64,000 nt of DNA from CAILZL01 sp049840395 (GTDB lineage Bacteria > Pseudomonadota > Gammaproteobacteria > Steroidobacterales > Steroidobacteraceae): the NCBI GenBank assembly GCA_049840395.1, contig JASGLD010000001.1, positions 620,001 through 684,000 of the forward strand. The letters are read 5' to 3'. Positions 1 through 8,560 of the stretch are shown one piece after another. The notes below the pieces were generated by a model that did not search any database, was not told the DNA's origin, and was given only the letters and a program-made list of their open reading frames with translations. Numbering within the stretch: the stretch's first letter is position 1; the number at the start of each line of letters is the position of its first letter. The position numbers and the translations under genes were made by a program.

Positions 1-177
1 CCTGCGACGGACAAATTGGTGATGATCTATCGCTCCACCCGCGGCATGGCAGATCTGGCCGAGGGGTTGATTGAAGCGGCAGTCATGCATTTCAAAGAGC
101 CGGTGCAGCTGTCGCGCGAAGATAAAGTTCCCGATGCGCTTTCGACCCGGTTCACCTTGCAACAGCTTAGAGCTTGA
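1..177 (+). CDS. C-terminal end of an H-NOX (heme-NO/O2-binding) protein, partial
   Basis: Only the last 58 codons lie in the window, reading in frame from base 1 to a TGA at 175-177. The fragment contains Y-R-S-T-R (residues 10-14 of the fragment), matching the YxSxR motif that binds the heme propionates in H-NOX proteins, followed by the typical GLIEAAVMHF helix and a short basic end. In known H-NOX operons the sensor sits directly before a histidine kinase whose activity it controls upon NO binding; here a hybrid kinase begins 2 bases after the stop. The proximal histidine would lie upstream and cannot be seen. The identification rests on the motif, the spacing around it and the neighbour. 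Confidence 0.75.
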   Translation, partial: PATDKLVMIYRSTRGMADLAEGLIEAAVMHFKEPVQLSREDKVPDALSTRFTLQQLRA

Positions 178-179
178 CC

Positions 180-2303
180 ATGTCCGAAGCGCTTGAGCAG
201 CGCTGGCAGCGCGAACGCCAGGCACGCAAGGAAGCAGAGCGGCTATTGGAATTGAAGAGCCGCGAACTGTACGACTCCAACCAGAAATTACAGAAGCTGG
301 CCGAAACGCTGTCGACGGCGCGTGAAGCGGCGGTTGCGGCCAGCGAAGCCAAGAGCAACTTCCTGGCCAACATGAGTCATGAAATCCGCACGCCCATGAA
401 CGGCGTGGTAGGCCTGGTGGAGTTGTTGCTGGACACCAAGCTCAACGACACGCAGCGCGAATATGCCGAAGGCATTCACGCCAGCGCCGATGCCTTGCTC
501 ACCATCATCAACGACATTCTCGACTTCTCCAAGATCGAAGCCGGTCGGCTCGACATCGAAACCGTGGATCTGGATCTACGCGATGTGGTGGAGCAGGTCG
601 GTCAATTGCTGGCCTTGCAAGCGGATCGCAAGGGATTGGAATTCATCATTCGCATGATGGGTGGCGTGCCGGAGTTTCTGCGTGGCGATCCGACGCGCCT
701 GCGCCAGGTGTTGATCAATCTCACCGGCAACGCACTCAAGTTCACCCAACAAGGTGAAGTGGTGATCACCGTCACCACCGTTGAAGATCATGCTGAGCAG
801 GCCACGCTCAAATTCGAGATCTCGGATACCGGCATCGGTATTTCGCCGGCGCAAATCGAAAAACTATTTCAGCCCTTCACGCAGGCCGATAGTTCCACTA
901 CACGCCGTTATGGCGGCACGGGATTGGGACTGTCCATTGTGCGTCGTTTGATCGAAATGATGGGAGGCACCATTGGTGTCGACAGCGAACCGGGCAAGGG
1001 TTCGTGCTTTTGGTTCACGCTCAGTTTCGACAAGCGCGAAGCGCCGCCGCGTTTCGATCTGACGGTCGACAATGCCTACAAGCACTTGGTGCTGGTGGTG
1101 GACGATAACGCCACCAACCTGATGGTGATTACGGGGCAGCTGGCGGGCTTCGGCTATCGCACGGTAGCGGCTTCTACACCGCAGGAAGGTCTGGAGTATT
1201 TGCGCCGTGCGGCGCGCAGCGGCAAGCCGGTGGCGCTGGCCGTGCTGGATTTTCAGATGCCGGATATGGACGGCGATGGACTGGCTGCTTGCATCAAGGC
1301 CGATCCGGAGATTGCCGATACGCCGCTGGTGTTGCTGACCTCAATCACACGCCGTACCAATCGCGCCATGCTGCTGCAGAAGGGCTATGCCGGTTACCTG
1401 GTCAAGCCGGTTAAACAAAACGATTTACGCGATTGCGTCGCGATGGCGTTGAACCCGCAGGCCGCCAACTGGCACGCCAATACCAATCGACTGGTGACGC
1501 GCGAAACCGCTGCTTCAGTACGTCGTCGCGAGCAGGGCCATATCCTGGTGGCTGAGGACAACGCGGTGAATCAGCGCGTGGTGCAAGTGGTACTGGAAAA
1601 ACTGGGTTATCGCGTCGACATCGTGCCCGATGGTCGTGCCTGTGTGCAGGCCTGCCAGGCCAAGCGTTATGACGCGGTGCTGATGGATTGTCAGATGCCC
1701 GAGATGGATGGCTTCGAAGCCACACGCATCATTCGTACGGCCGAAACTGCCGAGTTTCACTTGCCCATCATCGCGGTCACGGCCAATGCCTTGATCGGCG
1801 ATCGCGAGCGCTGTGTTGCCGCGGGCATGGATGATTACTTGACCAAGCCCATAGATCGCGACGCGCTGCGTGTCTGTCTTGAACGCTTTGTGCATCACGG
1901 CGGCACCGTGACGCTCAAGAATCTGGTGTTGCCGCAAGTCGATCCGGGCACGCCGGTGTTCGATGTCGCAAGAATGCAGGCCGTCTGTCAGGGCGATCGC
2001 GAATTCGAAGAGGAGCTGATTCTGACGTTCAAGGCGGCGGCCACTCAGCAGCTGGAAGCCTTGCAGGACTGCGCCATCAATCAGGATTGGAGTGGTATTG
2101 CGCGTCATGCACATATGATCAAGGGCGCCGCAGCGAATATCGGTGGTGTGGCGCTGGCCGAATGTGTGCAGCAGTTGGAGGCGGTACTCAAAGAACATGC
2201 CCATGAGCGAGTGGGCATGATGACGCTGCATCTCGAAGAACAGGCGCAGCGACTATTGTCGGCGCTCGATGAGCATCTGCTTGGTGTGAAGAAAGTTGGA
2301 TAA
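180..2303 (+). CDS. hybrid sensor histidine kinase (HisKA-HATPase-REC-REC-HPt), probable H-NOX partner
   Basis: The 707-aa protein begins at the ATG at 180; a TTG six bases earlier is in frame but less likely. Residues 1-60 form a charged coiled coil. The H-box NMSHEIRTPMNG carries the phosphoacceptor His67. The HATPase domain follows with an N-box near 178-190, then DTGIG and GTGLGL. Two receiver domains have acceptor Asp357 (VLDFQMPDMDG) and Asp503 (LMDCQMPEMDG), and a C-terminal HPt domain has HMIKG with His645. There is no membrane segment and no PAS domain, so the kinase is cytoplasmic and must receive its signal from another protein. The tightly linked upstream H-NOX is the obvious sensor. 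Full phosphorelay capacity lies in one chain; the output regulator is not in view. Confidence 0.93.
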   Translation: MSEALEQRWQRERQARKEAERLLELKSRELYDSNQKLQKLAETLSTAREAAVAASEAKSNFLANMSHEIRTPMNGVVGLVELLLDTKLNDTQREYAEGIHASADALLTIINDILDFSKIEAGRLDIETVDLDLRDVVEQVGQLLALQADRKGLEFIIRMMGGVPEFLRGDPTRLRQVLINLTGNALKFTQQGEVVITVTTVEDHAEQATLKFEISDTGIGISPAQIEKLFQPFTQADSSTTRRYGGTGLGLSIVRRLIEMMGGTIGVDSEPGKGSCFWFTLSFDKREAPPRFDLTVDNAYKHLVLVVDDNATNLMVITGQLAGFGYRTVAASTPQEGLEYLRRAARSGKPVALAVLDFQMPDMDGDGLAACIKADPEIADTPLVLLTSITRRTNRAMLLQKGYAGYLVKPVKQNDLRDCVAMALNPQAANWHANTNRLVTRETAASVRRREQGHILVAEDNAVNQRVVQVVLEKLGYRVDIVPDGRACVQACQAKRYDAVLMDCQMPEMDGFEATRIIRTAETAEFHLPIIAVTANALIGDRERCVAAGMDDYLTKPIDRDALRVCLERFVHHGGTVTLKNLVLPQVDPGTPVFDVARMQAVCQGDREFEEELILTFKAAATQQLEALQDCAINQDWSGIARHAHMIKGAAANIGGVALAECVQQLEAVLKEHAHERVGMMTLHLEEQAQRLLSALDEHLLGVKKVG

Positions 2304-2317
2304 AAGCAGTAGTTAAG

Positions 2318-2483
2318 GCTGCCCCCACCCTAACCCTCGGCAACCGCTCCCTGCGTTGCTCTACCTCCTGCATCCATGCAGTCGTCCCCCGCAAGCGAGG
2401 GAGGGGATTAGATTCCTCTCCTTATTGGCGGGGACTCGATTCCCTCCCCTGCGCAGCGGGGGAGGGTTAGGGTGGGGGCAGCC
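2318..2483. repeat. 166-bp element with 22-bp perfect terminal inverted repeats (C-rich family)
   Basis: The gap between the kinase and the convergent isomerase gene holds an element whose ends (2318-2339 and 2462-2483) are exact 22-bp inverted copies built on gcccccaccctaaccctc. The same C-rich core recurs as inverted pairs at 50070-50269, 52528-52717 and 57603-57762. Nothing in it looks coding. It resembles a non-autonomous palindromic element; whether it also stops transcription is unknown. Confidence 0.75.
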
Positions 2484-2590
2484 TTGTAAGTGGGTTATTT
2501 CCGTTAGCGCCGAGTTCATTGAAGAACTCTGCTTTCTCAGGTAGGAATTACCTTGAGAACACCCTACTGAAAACCAGCGCCACAAATAAC

Positions 2591-2617
2591 AAAACGCCGG
2601 TCATGAGACCGGCGTTT
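2591..2617 (-). terminator. bidirectional rho-independent terminator after the isomerase gene
   Basis: An 11-base stem (AAACGCCGGTC / GACCGGCGTTT) with an ATGA loop is flanked by A and T runs. It lies 40 bases past the stop of the peptidylprolyl isomerase and would end the yciB-bolA-isomerase transcript; the A-tract on the other side lets it also act on the plus strand. Confidence 0.85.
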
Positions 2618-2657
2618 CGCAGTTGCCTAAGGTGGCGCTCAGCCGATTGGCTGGAGA

Positions 2658-3521
2658 TTACTTGGCAGCTTCGACGGAAGAAGAGGCGGCGCTGGCTGCG
2701 GCAGGCTCTTTCACTTCCACCTTGGCGCCCTTGCGCAGTTCTTCCAGGTACTTCTCGACCTTCTTGTTCTTGACGATCGATTCCACCTGGGTCTTCACAT
2801 CGGCCAGAGCAGGCGGCGAGGGTGCGCGGCTTTCTTCCAGCTTGATGATGTGGAAGCCATACTGCGTCTGCACCGGCGTTTCGGTCATCTTGCCGTTTTC
2901 CAGCTGGGTCACGGCATCGCCGAATTCCTTCACCATGCTGGCGGGCGAGAACCAACCCAGGTCGCCACCGTTGGCGGCCGAGCCGGTGTCCTTGGAGTTC
3001 TTCTTGGCCAGCGCGGCGAAATCGGCGCCGCCCTTCAACTGGGCCAGCAGCGCATCGGCTTCTTCCTTGGTCTTTACCAGGATGTGACGAGCGTGATATT
3101 CGCGCGGCATGGCGGCGATCTGCGTGTCGTACTCGGCCTGGATGTCGGCATCGCTAACCGGGTTCTTATCGGTCTGCTGCTTGACGATGGCGTCGCTGAG
3201 GATGTTGTTGCGCCACAGGCTCAACTGCACGGCGGTATCGCCCTGCTTGTCCAGACCGGCCTTGGCGGCTTCGGCGGCGGCCAGGTGGATGCCGATCAGA
3301 CGATCGGTGAGCTGCTTGCGCTGCTCGGCGGTCAGCTTGTCGGTGGTGACGCTGCCATTGCTGATGGCGGTAACGAAGGCGTCGAATTCCTTGGTGGAAA
3401 TCTGCTCGCCGTTAACGGTGGCGAACAATTCTTCGGGCTTCACTTCCACGCCGTTGCTCTTGGAGCAGGCGGTGGTGGTGGCAATGGCGATGGCAAGCGC
3501 GAGCGCGTAGCGGTATTTCAT
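2658..3521 (-). CDS. parvulin-type peptidylprolyl isomerase lipoprotein (PpiC/SurA-like)
   Basis: The 287-aa protein starts at the ATG at 3521, preceded by a GAAAGG ribosome site. The N-terminus is a lipoprotein signal: Lys/Arg, a hydrophobic run and TTAC-SKS as lipobox, so it should be lipidated and act in the periplasm. Residues 25-130 form a SurA-like helical N-domain with VNGEQISTKEFD. A parvulin domain follows, with REYHARHILVKTKEEAD, GGDLGWFSPASMV and VQTQYGFHIIKLEE as the conserved blocks. The tail is Ala/Ser-rich. It likely assists folding of envelope proteins. It is the third gene of a minus-strand yciB-bolA-isomerase unit, an order seen in other gammaproteobacteria. Confidence 0.92.
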   Translation of the reverse strand: MKYRYALALAIAIATTTACSKSNGVEVKPEELFATVNGEQISTKEFDAFVTAISNGSVTTDKLTAEQRKQLTDRLIGIHLAAAEAAKAGLDKQGDTAVQLSLWRNNILSDAIVKQQTDKNPVSDADIQAEYDTQIAAMPREYHARHILVKTKEEADALLAQLKGGADFAALAKKNSKDTGSAANGGDLGWFSPASMVKEFGDAVTQLENGKMTETPVQTQYGFHIIKLEESRAPSPPALADVKTQVESIVKNKKVEKYLEELRKGAKVEVKEPAAASAASSSVEAAK

Positions 3522-3635
3522 GTTGAGCCTTTCTTTATTGATCAAGAGATTGAAACGGCAGGTGTTAAAAAATAAGTAACTGTGGCTGTAATTCGTCTGA
3601 ACCGGAATCCAATTAATTCAACAATTATCGGTGGG

Positions 3636-3914
3636 CTATCCCTGCGCTTCTTCCGGCGTCAGCGCCGTGATGCTCAGAGCGTGAATATCGGTCTGCATCA
3701 ATTCCCCCAGGCTGCGATATACCAGCTGGTGCCGGGCGATTGAGCGCAGCCCGGCAAATTGGGTGGAAACGATATGCACGCGATAGTGGCCGCGACCGCC
3801 CTCGGCGCCGGCGTGACCGGCATGCAGATGGCTCTCATCCTCCAGATCCAAAGCGACAGGCGTGAGTACGGTACTCAAACGCGCGCGGATCATGTCATAT
3901 CGTTGTTGCAGCAT
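3636..3914 (-). CDS. BolA family protein
   Basis: The 92-aa protein has the BolA fold signature: an N-terminal helix (YDMIRARLSTVL), DESHLHAGHAG, then HYRVHIVSTQFAGLRSIARHQLVY and a C-terminal HALSITALTPEEAQ. BolA proteins pair with monothiol glutaredoxins and [2Fe-2S] clusters and influence cell shape, motility and iron responses. The gene begins 13 bases after the yciB stop on the same strand and is followed by the parvulin gene, so co-transcription is likely. It is closer to the stand-alone BolA group than to IbaG by the SLGELMQTDIHAL C-terminal block, though I cannot settle the subgroup. Confidence 0.92.
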   Translation of the reverse strand: MLQQRYDMIRARLSTVLTPVALDLEDESHLHAGHAGAEGGRGHYRVHIVSTQFAGLRSIARHQLVYRSLGELMQTDIHALSITALTPEEAQG

Positions 3915-3927
3915 GGGTTAAGAGACG

Positions 3928-4497
3928 TTAATTCGGTTTGTCGCCGGAGGAGGTTGCGCCGCTTGCATCATCCTTGGGTAGTTTGCCGGACAGCCATATG
4001 CCTTGCAGGATCACGAACACCACAGTGAGCCCCAGCGTGCCGAACATCTTGAAGTTCACCCAGGTGGCTTCGTCGTAGTGATAGATCACGTACACGTTCA
4101 ACGCGCCCATGAAGATGAAGAAGACGATCCACATGCGATTCAAGACGCGCCAGTGCTGCTCAGCCAACTGCAACTGCGAGCCCATCAAGCGCTGCACCAG
4201 CGTCTGACCGCCGAAGTAGGGCGCAATCAAGAAGGCCAGTGCAAACAGCCAGTCCAATACCGTCAGCTTCCATTGAATGAATGCCTTGTCATGCACCAGT
4301 AGCGTGACGCTGCCGAATACCAGCACCAGCGCCGCCGACAACAACACCATGGGGCTGACCTTGCCTTGGCGGAACCATTGCACGATCACCAGCAGCACCA
4401 TGGCCACCATCAGCGTGCCCGTGGCCACATAGATGCCGCCCACCTTGTAGGCGACAAAGAAGGCCAGAACAGGCAGAAAATCTAGGAACAGCTGCAT
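3928..4497 (-). CDS. yciB: YciB/IspA inner-membrane septation protein
   Basis: The 189-aa protein starts at the ATG at 4497, where MQLFLDFLPVLAFFVAYK matches the family N-terminus; the upstream in-frame extension has no family character. Five hydrophobic segments are visible, with the family blocks PYFGGQTLVQRLMG and WRVLNRMWIVFFIFMGALN. YciB is a polytopic inner-membrane protein linked to envelope integrity and septation. It leads the yciB-bolA-isomerase unit and diverges from yciO, with about 118 bases between the two start codons for both promoters. Confidence 0.95.
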   Translation of the reverse strand: MQLFLDFLPVLAFFVAYKVGGIYVATGTLMVAMVLLVIVQWFRQGKVSPMVLLSAALVLVFGSVTLLVHDKAFIQWKLTVLDWLFALAFLIAPYFGGQTLVQRLMGSQLQLAEQHWRVLNRMWIVFFIFMGALNVYVIYHYDEATWVNFKMFGTLGLTVVFVILQGIWLSGKLPKDDASGATSSGDKPN

Positions 4498-4615
4498 GAA
4501 TGACTGCACGGTCGAAGTTGAAGGCCGCGTATCATACGTCAAGCGCCACGCGGCTGCGCCCCCCGACCTGGGTGATGCCGGATAGCGACGACCATACGGA
4601 AAAAACCGCCGCAAA

Positions 4616-5239
4616 ATGCCCAGCATCTACTTAGACATTCACCCCAAGAACCCGCAGCCGCGCCTGATTCGTCAGGCGGTGGATATCATTCGCGAAGGCG
4701 GTGTGGTGGTGTATCCCACCGACTCCTGCTATGCCCTGGGTTGCCACATCGGCGACAAGGACGCCATGGAGCGCATCGGCCGCATTCGCGACATCGATAA
4801 ACACCATCATTTCACCCTGGTGTGCCGCGATCTGTCCGAAATCGCCACCTACGCCAAGGTCAGCAACCAGAACTACCGCCTGTTGAAAGCGCATACCCCG
4901 GGCGCCTACACCTTCATCCTGCTGGCCAGCCGCGAGACACCCAAACGCCTGCAGCACGAGCGGCGGCGCACCATCGGTATCCGTATTCCCGACCACCCCG
5001 TGCCGCAGGCCCTGTTGGCTGAGCTCAACGAGCCCCTGCTGAGTTCCACGCTGCTGCTGCCCGGCGACGACCTGCCCATGACCGACGCCCGGGAGATCCA
5101 GGAACGCCTGAAGCACCAGGTGGACGCCGTCCTGGATGGCGGTAATTGTGGTTTTGAGCCCACCACGGTGGTGGATCTGGAAGGTCCGGCTCCGGTAATC
5201 ATGCGGCAGGGACGGGGCGATCCCGACCCATTTACCTGA
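4616..5239 (+). CDS. yciO: YciO/Sua5-family threonylcarbamoyl-AMP synthase-like protein
   Basis: The 207-aa protein carries the YrdC/Sua5/YciO fold: GGVVVYPTDSCYALGCHIGD near residues 27-47, then IRDIDKHHHFTLVCRDLSEIATYA, PGAYTFILLASRETPKRL and RTIGIRIPDHPVPQALL. It corresponds to the short YciO branch, which lacks the Sua5 C-terminal domain. Sua5/TsaC enzymes make threonylcarbamoyl-AMP for t6A in ANN-decoding tRNAs; YciO has been linked to the same chemistry but is usually not the essential copy. It stands upstream of trpS-scpA-scpB-rluB, a conserved gammaproteobacterial order. Confidence 0.9.
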   Translation: MPSIYLDIHPKNPQPRLIRQAVDIIREGGVVVYPTDSCYALGCHIGDKDAMERIGRIRDIDKHHHFTLVCRDLSEIATYAKVSNQNYRLLKAHTPGAYTFILLASRETPKRLQHERRRTIGIRIPDHPVPQALLAELNEPLLSSTLLLPGDDLPMTDAREIQERLKHQVDAVLDGGNCGFEPTTVVDLEGPAPVIMRQGRGDPDPFT

Positions 5240-5275
5240 CAGTGGATTTGCCGTGCCCCGGGCGAATCGAACCCC

Positions 5276-5281
5276 TATAAT
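5276..5281 (+). promoter_or_regulatory. -10 box (TATAAT) upstream of trpS
   Basis: A perfect TATAAT lies 24 bases before the ATG at 5305. No good -35 box is present at 16-18 bases; GTGCCC occupies that position. A start near 5287-5289 would give a short leader for the upstream ATG or a 70-base leader for the TTG start at 5359. Confidence 0.5.
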
Positions 5282-5304
5282 CGCCCGCTCCAAAATTTCC
5301 GAAC

Positions 5305-6570
5305 ATGAAAGGATGCGGCCGGGTGGCTTCCAACCCCGCCAGCCGCAAGGGTCAAGCTTTGAGTTCACCTAACGCGAACAATCGAATCCTGTCGGGTATG
5401 CGGCCTTCAGGCGAGCTGCACTTGGGCAATTACCATGGCGCGCTCAAGAACTGGGTCGATCTGCAGTACCAGTACGAATGCTACTTCTTCGTCGCCGATA
5501 TTCACGCGCTGACCACCGGCTATGAAGACACCACCCAGTTGGAGTCGCGGGTGTGGCAGATGGTGGTCGACTGGCTGGCGGCCGGCTTGAATCCAGCGGC
5601 CTGTACCATCTTCATTCAATCGCGCGTGCCCGAGCACTCCGAGTTGCACCTGTTGCTGTCCATGGTGACGCCGCTCAGCTGGTTGGAACGCGTGCCCACT
5701 TATAAAGATCAGCAGGAGCAGCTGAAGGATAAGGACCTGGCCACCTATGGCTTCCTGGGTTATCCATTGCTGCAGAGCGCGGACATCCTGCTGTACAAGC
5801 CCGAGTTCGTACCGGTGGGCGAAGACCAGGTGGCGCATGTGGAAATCACCCGCGAAGTGGCGCGGCGTTTCAATTTCCTGTTCGGTCGCGAAACCGATTT
5901 CGAAACCAAGGTCGACAAGGCCTTGAAGACGCTGGGCTCGCGCGCCAAGCAATACCGCGAACTGCGTAAAGCCTTTCAGGAGCAGGGCAATGCCGAAGCA
6001 CTGGCCAAGGCGCAGGCGCTGCTGGAAGACAACAATCGCATTACGCTGGCCGATCGCGAGCGCCTGCTGGGTTATCTGGAAGGCACGGGTCGCAGCATTT
6101 TGATCGAGCCGCAGGCCTTGTTGACCGCCACGCCCAAGGTGCCGGGTCTGGACGGTCGTAAGATGTCCAAGTCCTACGGCAACACCATCGGTCTGCGCGA
6201 AGATCCGGACAGCGTCGCCAAGAAAATGCGCGCGATGCAAACCGACCCGGCACGCGTGCGTCGTACCGATCCCGGTAATCCGGACAAATGCCCGGTGTGG
6301 GATCTGCACAAGATTTATTCGGACGATGCCACCAAGGAATGGGTGCAGAACGGTTGTCGTTCTGCCGGCATCGGCTGCCTTGATTGCAAGAAACCGCTGA
6401 TCGACAAGGTGGTGACTGAAATCAGCGCCATACGGACACGCGCCCAGGAATACGAAGAGAATGCCGATCTGGTGCGGGGGATCATTGCTGAAGGTTGTGA
6501 AAAGGCCCGCGATGTCGCCCGCCAGACGCTCGACGATGTGCGCCAGGCCATCGGCATGAATTACCGGTAG
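5305..6570 (+). CDS. trpS: tryptophanyl-tRNA synthetase, long form
   Basis: Class I synthetase that charges tRNA-Trp. The HIGH-like HLGNYHGAL and the KMSKS loop (GRKMSKSYGN) are present, as is the GEDQVAHVEITREVARRFN block. At 421 aa it is longer than the usual 330-340 because about 60 residues are inserted before KMSKS (SRAKQYRELRKAFQEQGN to LEGTGRSI), as in the extended TrpRS branch of some gammaproteobacteria. A CRSAGIGCLDCKKPL segment near the C-terminus is also typical. The start is uncertain: ATG 5305 lacks a ribosome site, whereas an in-frame TTG at 5359 has AAGGG seven bases upstream and begins just before the conserved sequence. The TTG start would give 403 aa. Confidence 0.95.
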   Translation: MKGCGRVASNPASRKGQALSSPNANNRILSGMRPSGELHLGNYHGALKNWVDLQYQYECYFFVADIHALTTGYEDTTQLESRVWQMVVDWLAAGLNPAACTIFIQSRVPEHSELHLLLSMVTPLSWLERVPTYKDQQEQLKDKDLATYGFLGYPLLQSADILLYKPEFVPVGEDQVAHVEITREVARRFNFLFGRETDFETKVDKALKTLGSRAKQYRELRKAFQEQGNAEALAKAQALLEDNNRITLADRERLLGYLEGTGRSILIEPQALLTATPKVPGLDGRKMSKSYGNTIGLREDPDSVAKKMRAMQTDPARVRRTDPGNPDKCPVWDLHKIYSDDATKEWVQNGCRSAGIGCLDCKKPLIDKVVTEISAIRTRAQEYEENADLVRGIIAEGCEKARDVARQTLDDVRQAIGMNYR

Positions 6571-6574
6571 GTGA

Positions 6575-6651
6575 CGTAGGTTGGGCTGAGTCCGCGAAGC
6601 CCAACGTTGGGGACGTTTCAATATTTGTTGGGCAGGACAGCCCAACCTACG
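6575..6651. repeat. inverted-repeat element (gtaggttgggc family) between trpS and scpA
   Basis: The trpS-scpA gap is almost filled by cgtaggttgggct...agcccaac and its inverted partner gttgggc...gcccaacctacg. The same core occurs in an isolated piece at 60111-60141. It is an intergenic palindromic repeat, not coding. Confidence 0.65.
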
Positions 6652-6668
6652 AGATCTGACGAAAACGA

Positions 6669-8510
6669 ATGAACTCCGAGTTGAAAACAGTGGCAGAGGA
6701 ATTGAATAACAGCGAAGCCGAGCAGGCCGCCGAGCAACAGGCGCTGGCCGAAGCCGTGGCTGCGCCCGTGCAAACCGAAATGCCCTTCGCCATGGTGGAT
6801 GGTGAGCCGTACACCGAAGTGCCGAAGGATCTGTACATCCCACCGGATGCGCTGCAGGTATTTCTGGAAGCCTTCGAAGGTCCGCTGGATCTGTTGCTGT
6901 ACCTCATCCGCAAACAGAACCTGGATATCCTCGATATCCCCATTGCCGAAATCACTCGGCAGTACATGGGCTATATCAATGTGATGGAAGACCTGCAGCT
7001 GGAGCTGGCGGGCGAGTATCTATTGATGGCGGCCATGTTGGCCGAAATCAAATCGCGCATGCTGCTGCCGCGCGCCAAGACCGAAGATGGCAAGGAAGAA
7101 GAAGATCCGCGCGCCGAACTGGTTCGTCGCCTGCAGGAATACGAACGTTTCAAGAAAGCCGCCGACGATCTCGATCAGCTCAAGCGCATGGAACGCGATG
7201 TCATGCCGGCCGCCATCGAAATGGTGGAGCGGCGTGTGGTGCAGCTGCATCCGGAAGTCACGCTTACCGAAATGCTCAAGGCCTTCGGCGAAGTGGTGCA
7301 GCGCTCTTCGCACTTCTCGCATCACCAAATTCAGCGTGAGCGGTTGTCTCAGCGTCAGCGCATGTCGGAAATTCTGTCGATTCTGGAAGGCACGGAATTC
7401 GTCGAGTTCATCCGTCTGTTCAAGCCGGAAGAAGGTCGCATGGGCGTGACCGTTACCTTCATCTCCATTCTGGAATTGATGAAGGAAGGTTTGCTGGACA
7501 TCGTGCAGGCCGAACCCTATGCGCCGCTGCATGTACGTCGCGGCAGTGGCCGTCGCAATACCCAGATGATGGATAACACCGCCGGCGATGCCGAAAACGA
7601 AGCGGCCCTGGCGCAGCCGGAATTGCCGGATGAGAACGTCATCGATGATGAAGACGATGGCGATGACGAAGAAGAAACAGAAGCGTCTGCAGAGACTGAA
7701 GGCGCCGACATTGCAGCAGCCTCTGGCGATACCGTTGCTGAGAGTACTACTGAGGCGTCGAGTGAGTTGGCTGATGCACAGCTTGCTGAGATTGCGAATG
7801 ACACGCCGGTCGTCGGCGAAATCCAGAATGTTGCTGAAGATGCATCGACTGAAGCAGTCAGTCAGGCATCAGCAAGCACTGAAGTGGTTGCGGACGATGC
7901 ATTGACGACAGTTGCCAGCGACGTGGTTGCAACTGAAGCCGTTGTGACTGAACCAGCACCCGAAACGGTGATTGAAGCAGTGACTGAGACTGCTGCGCCA
8001 ATGACCGACGAAGAAGCGGAGCTGGCCGAACTGGCGCGGCAAATCGCGGAGCTTGAAGCCGAAGAAGAAGCTGAGCGTGCGGCGGCTGCCGCAGCTGCTG
8101 ACGCTACCCTTGCTGAGAGCACCGCTGAGACGTCGAACGAATTGGCTGATGCGCAATTGGGTGAGGTTGTAAATGACGCGCCTGCCCTTGGCGAAACTCA
8201 GGATGTTGAGGAAGATGCATCGACAATCGTTGCAGCTGATGTCGCTGCAACTGAAACCGTTGTGACTGAGTCGGTACCCGAAGCTGCGATTGAAACGATT
8301 GCAGAGGTAGTCCCGGAAACAGTTCCAGAGGCAACTGCAGTCACTGCTTCTGAAACAGCCTCTGAAGCAGTAACTGAGACCGCTGCGCCACAGATGACAG
8401 ACGAAGAAGCGGAGCTGGCCGAGCTGGCGCGACAAATCGCGGAGCTGGAAGCCGAAGAAGAAGCTGAGCGTGCCGCCGCTGCGGCTGCTGCAGAAAACAA
8501 GACCAATTGA
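6669..8510 (+). CDS. scpA: segregation and condensation protein A with long acidic repetitive tail
   Basis: Residues 50-290 are a standard ScpA kleisin: YIPPDALQVFLEAFEGPLD, LYLIRKQNLDILDIPIAEIT, GEYLLMAAMLAEIKSRMLLP, and a C-terminal winged helix around GVTVTFISILELMKEGLLDI. ScpA bridges the SMC heads and binds ScpB. The protein is 613 aa, more than twice the usual 240-290, because residues 300-613 form an Ala/Glu/Thr/Val-rich acidic tail. Two related units end in the same EEAELAELARQIAELEAE helix. The tail is probably disordered with two helical patches. The gene leads scpA-scpB-rluB. Confidence 0.95.
   Translation: MNSELKTVAEELNNSEAEQAAEQQALAEAVAAPVQTEMPFAMVDGEPYTEVPKDLYIPPDALQVFLEAFEGPLDLLLYLIRKQNLDILDIPIAEITRQYMGYINVMEDLQLELAGEYLLMAAMLAEIKSRMLLPRAKTEDGKEEEDPRAELVRRLQEYERFKKAADDLDQLKRMERDVMPAAIEMVERRVVQLHPEVTLTEMLKAFGEVVQRSSHFSHHQIQRERLSQRQRMSEILSILEGTEFVEFIRLFKPEEGRMGVTVTFISILELMKEGLLDIVQAEPYAPLHVRRGSGRRNTQMMDNTAGDAENEAALAQPELPDENVIDDEDDGDDEEETEASAETEGADIAAASGDTVAESTTEASSELADAQLAEIANDTPVVGEIQNVAEDASTEAVSQASASTEVVADDALTTVASDVVATEAVVTEPAPETVIEAVTETAAPMTDEEAELAELARQIAELEAEEEAERAAAAAAADATLAESTAETSNELADAQLGEVVNDAPALGETQDVEEDASTIVAADVAATETVVTESVPEAAIETIAEVVPETVPEATAVTASETASEAVTETAAPQMTDEEAELAELARQIAELEAEEEAERAAAAAAAENKTN
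7731..8496 (+). repeat. internal tandem duplication in the scpA tail (about 375-393 bp unit, two copies)
   Basis: Copy one (from about 7731) and copy two (from about 8106) run in parallel: ctgatgcacagcttg versus ctgatgcgcaattgg, then gaagatgcatcgac in both. Each ends in an almost identical 96-base stretch starting at 8001 and 8394. The copies differ by substitutions and an 18-base length change, so the duplication is not very recent except at its conserved end. Confidence 0.8.
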
Positions 8511-8530
8511 TCCGACCCGCGTCGGATCAA
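8507..8530. repeat. perfect 10-bp inverted repeat over the scpA stop codon
   Basis: TTGATCCGAC and GTCGGATCAA are separated by CCGC and include the scpA stop. No T-run follows, so it is probably an RNA hairpin that modulates translation or stability between scpA and scpB, not a terminator. Confidence 0.6.
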
Positions 8531-8560
8531 TGATCGAAATTCAAGATGGAATGATTGCTG

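Noticed and set aside
1515..2231. 238-codon minus-strand frame
   Set aside because: Antisense to the receiver/HPt part of the hybrid kinase; the sense frame has all family motifs.
2850..3575. 241-codon plus-strand frame, Gly-rich
   Set aside because: Antisense shadow of the parvulin-type isomerase gene.
5407..6843. 478-codon minus-strand open frame opposite trpS
   Set aside because: Lies fully across trpS and the scpA start, has antisense composition and no ribosome site or recognisable domain.
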